Assembly (NCBI GenBank): GCA_020050955.1
Contig: JAGVJT010000016.1
Span: 1 to 7,700, forward strand
Direction: 5' to 3'
Source: Legionellales bacterium
GTDB lineage: Bacteria; Pseudomonadota; Gammaproteobacteria; Legionellales; Legionellaceae
Length of the DNA: 7,700 nt
Of the stretch, positions 6,624 to 7,700 are shown piece after piece. Made by a program: the position numbers and the translations under genes. The stretch's first letter is position 1. Each line of letters begins with the position of its first letter. The notes under the pieces were generated by a model. The model had not been told where the DNA came from. It worked only from the letters and a program-made list of their open reading frames with translations, and ran no database searches.

Positions 6624-7009
6624 TGATGCGCCAATTTTTATTGAAAGTTATATTGTTATTGTTTTTGCAGCCAGTTACGCATGCTGAAGCATTATATCCT
6701 TTCAGCAAGCCAACACAACAAGCGCAATTTTATCATTTATTGCGCGATCTTCGTTGTTTAGTGTGTCAAAACCAAGATCTTGTGGATTCTAATGCTGAAT
6801 TGGCGCGTGATTTGCGTGAAGAAGTGTATCGTTTGGTGCAAGAAGGAAAAAGCGACGATGATGTCATGCACTATTTAACGGTACGTTATGGTGATTTTAT
6901 TTTGTTTAAGCCTCCTGTAAAAAGCATCACTTTTCTTTTGTGGGGCGCGCCTTTGTTATTTTTAAGTATTGGTCTTTTAATTTTTCGGCGAACGACACGT
7001 CATGAATGA
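6623..7009 (+). CDS. ccmH: CcmH, heme-lyase-side thiol reductase (short, non-fused form)
   Basis: A 128-residue protein with a signal peptide (hydrophobic 5-17, likely cut after THA at 19-21), a periplasmic three-helix domain and a C-terminal membrane helix (about 103-121) followed by a basic tail. The catalytic motif is LRCLVCQNQ (43-51; Cys45, Cys48), followed by the conserved SNAELARDLR stretch (56-65). CcmH reacts with the apocytochrome CXXCH disulfide together with CcmG. This is the short form found when ccmI is a separate gene, unlike E. coli, where both parts are fused in one protein of about 350 residues. Two ATGs in a row (6623, 6626) could serve as start; TAATG links the gene to ccmG, and no strong ribosome site is seen, so coupled translation is likely. 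It overlaps ccmI by 8 bases. Confidence 0.96.
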   Translation: MMRQFLLKVILLLFLQPVTHAEALYPFSKPTQQAQFYHLLRDLRCLVCQNQDLVDSNAELARDLREEVYRLVQEGKSDDDVMHYLTVRYGDFILFKPPVKSITFLLWGAPLLFLSIGLLIFRRTTRHE

Positions 7010-7664
7010 ATGGTTTTTGTGGATAAGTTTAGTTAGTCTTGCTTTGGTAGCCATTGGAGTTGCTTTATATCCGTTTCGTTGTCATAAAAAATCGGTGGTT
7101 GCTGCGTTTTTGGTGTCATTGCTAGGACTAAGTGGCGCATATTTTCATTGGGGCGCGGGTATCATTTGGCAGCAATTTGTTCAGCGTCAAATATTGCTTC
7201 AAGATGTTCAATCCATGCTTTCGTCTAAAGAAAAAATTAACGTTTTGATTACACGCTTGAAACCTCGTTTAACTAAAACACGAGAAGGAGCGAAAGGGTG
7301 GTATTTATTAGGTAAGCTTTATCTGATGCAACATGAATTAGATGCGGCAAAAGATGCGTTTGCATTAGCGCATCAACTTAATTTAGATGATGTGCAAATA
7401 ACGCTTCATTATGCCCAATGTTTATGGGAAATGAATCAACAAGTGTTCACGCCAGAAGCGCGAAAATTATTGCAAAGTGTTTTAGCGAAGCATCCTCATG
7501 AACCTGATGCATTGGCGATGCTTGCGATGGATGCATTTTCAACTAAACACTATGAAGACGCTATTCACTATTGGACAACATTGCTTCGCGGGCTCCCTGT
7601 TCAATCTGATGAAGCAAAAGCGATTGAAAAAGCCATCCGTCAAGCGAAAGAACAAATGCATTAA
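7002..7664 (+). CDS. ccmI: CcmI, TPR-containing apocytochrome c chaperone (compact form)
   Basis: A 220-residue protein. Two membrane helices (about 5-23 and 32-50) are followed by a periplasmic tetratricopeptide domain with about three repeats: 98-131 (clearest, GWYLLGKLYLMQHELDAAKD), 131-164, and 168-201. CcmI binds the C-terminal helix of apocytochrome c and delivers it to CcmF/CcmH. Position right after ccmH with an 8-base overlap, plus the two-helix-then-TPR plan, supports the name; sequence recognition alone is weaker than for the other ccm genes. The usual long cytoplasmic loop between the two helices (about 60-70 residues in standard CcmI of some 400 residues) is reduced here to a few residues, so this is a short variant. 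It ends with TAA; no terminator is seen in the remaining 36 bases. Confidence 0.85.
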   Translation: MNEWFLWISLVSLALVAIGVALYPFRCHKKSVVAAFLVSLLGLSGAYFHWGAGIIWQQFVQRQILLQDVQSMLSSKEKINVLITRLKPRLTKTREGAKGWYLLGKLYLMQHELDAAKDAFALAHQLNLDDVQITLHYAQCLWEMNQQVFTPEARKLLQSVLAKHPHEPDALAMLAMDAFSTKHYEDAIHYWTTLLRGLPVQSDEAKAIEKAIRQAKEQMH

Positions 7665-7700
7665 TGACATAAATAACCATCGAAATGAATTAATTCTCAC

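Noticed and set aside
7687..7696. Palindrome GAATTAATTC after ccmI, considered as a terminator.
   Set aside because: It has no loop, no GC stem and no T-run, so it cannot be a rho-independent terminator; the operon may continue or end beyond the window.
1..7700. CRISPR arrays, tRNA or rRNA genes, insertion sequences and long repeats.
   Set aside because: No repeated spacer pattern, RNA gene signature, transposase frame or terminal inverted repeat was seen; nearly all of the window is coding.

Overview
The window holds an almost complete System I cytochrome c maturation (ccm) operon, ccmABCDEFGHI, on the + strand. It is preceded by sdhE and a ygfX-like gene on the same strand, and by a divergent, truncated ygfZ on the - strand. 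SdhE and YgfX pairs are typical of gamma- and some betaproteobacteria. The divergent ygfZ / sdhE-ygfX layout is that of enteric gammaproteobacteria, and the moderately AT-rich coding style (many TTA, CAT and GAT codons) fits a low-to-moderate GC gammaproteobacterium, perhaps a Legionellales-like lineage. The genus cannot be fixed from this sequence.

Layout: positions 1-689 (-) are the N-terminal two thirds of YgfZ, cut by the window edge just before the expected K-G-C motif cysteine. Positions 690-762 are a tight divergent control region. sdhE (763-1011), ygfX (TTG start, 977-1423), ccmA (1417-2040) and ccmB (2037-2723) then overlap end to end. A 62-base gap (2724-2785), the only real break in the operon, carries a candidate promoter. 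ccmC (2786-3532), ccmD (3525-3692), ccmE (3692-4153), ccmF (4150-6087), ccmG (6084-6623), ccmH (6623-7009) and ccmI (7002-7664) follow, again with overlaps of 1-8 bases. The last 36 bases show no gene and no hairpin terminator.

How the genes work together: CcmAB is the ABC ATPase module that frees heme-loaded CcmE. CcmC with CcmD places heme on the CcmE histidine. CcmF, CcmH and CcmI form the heme ligation side. CcmG and CcmH keep the apocytochrome CXXCH cysteines reduced, and the TPR part of CcmI holds the apocytochrome. SdhE promotes covalent FAD attachment to succinate dehydrogenase, YgfX is its membrane-associated partner, and YgfZ is a folate-binding protein linked to iron-sulfur enzymes. 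The whole window therefore concerns assembly of respiratory cofactors.

All key heme and thiol residues I could check are present, so the machinery looks intact. No clearly novel system is visible. The points most worth a second look are the fusion of the sdhE-ygfX pair to the ccm operon, the compact CcmI that lacks the usual loop between its two membrane helices, the likely internal promoter before ccmC, and start-site corrections for sdhE and ccmE. The 55-residue ccmD is also easy to miss.
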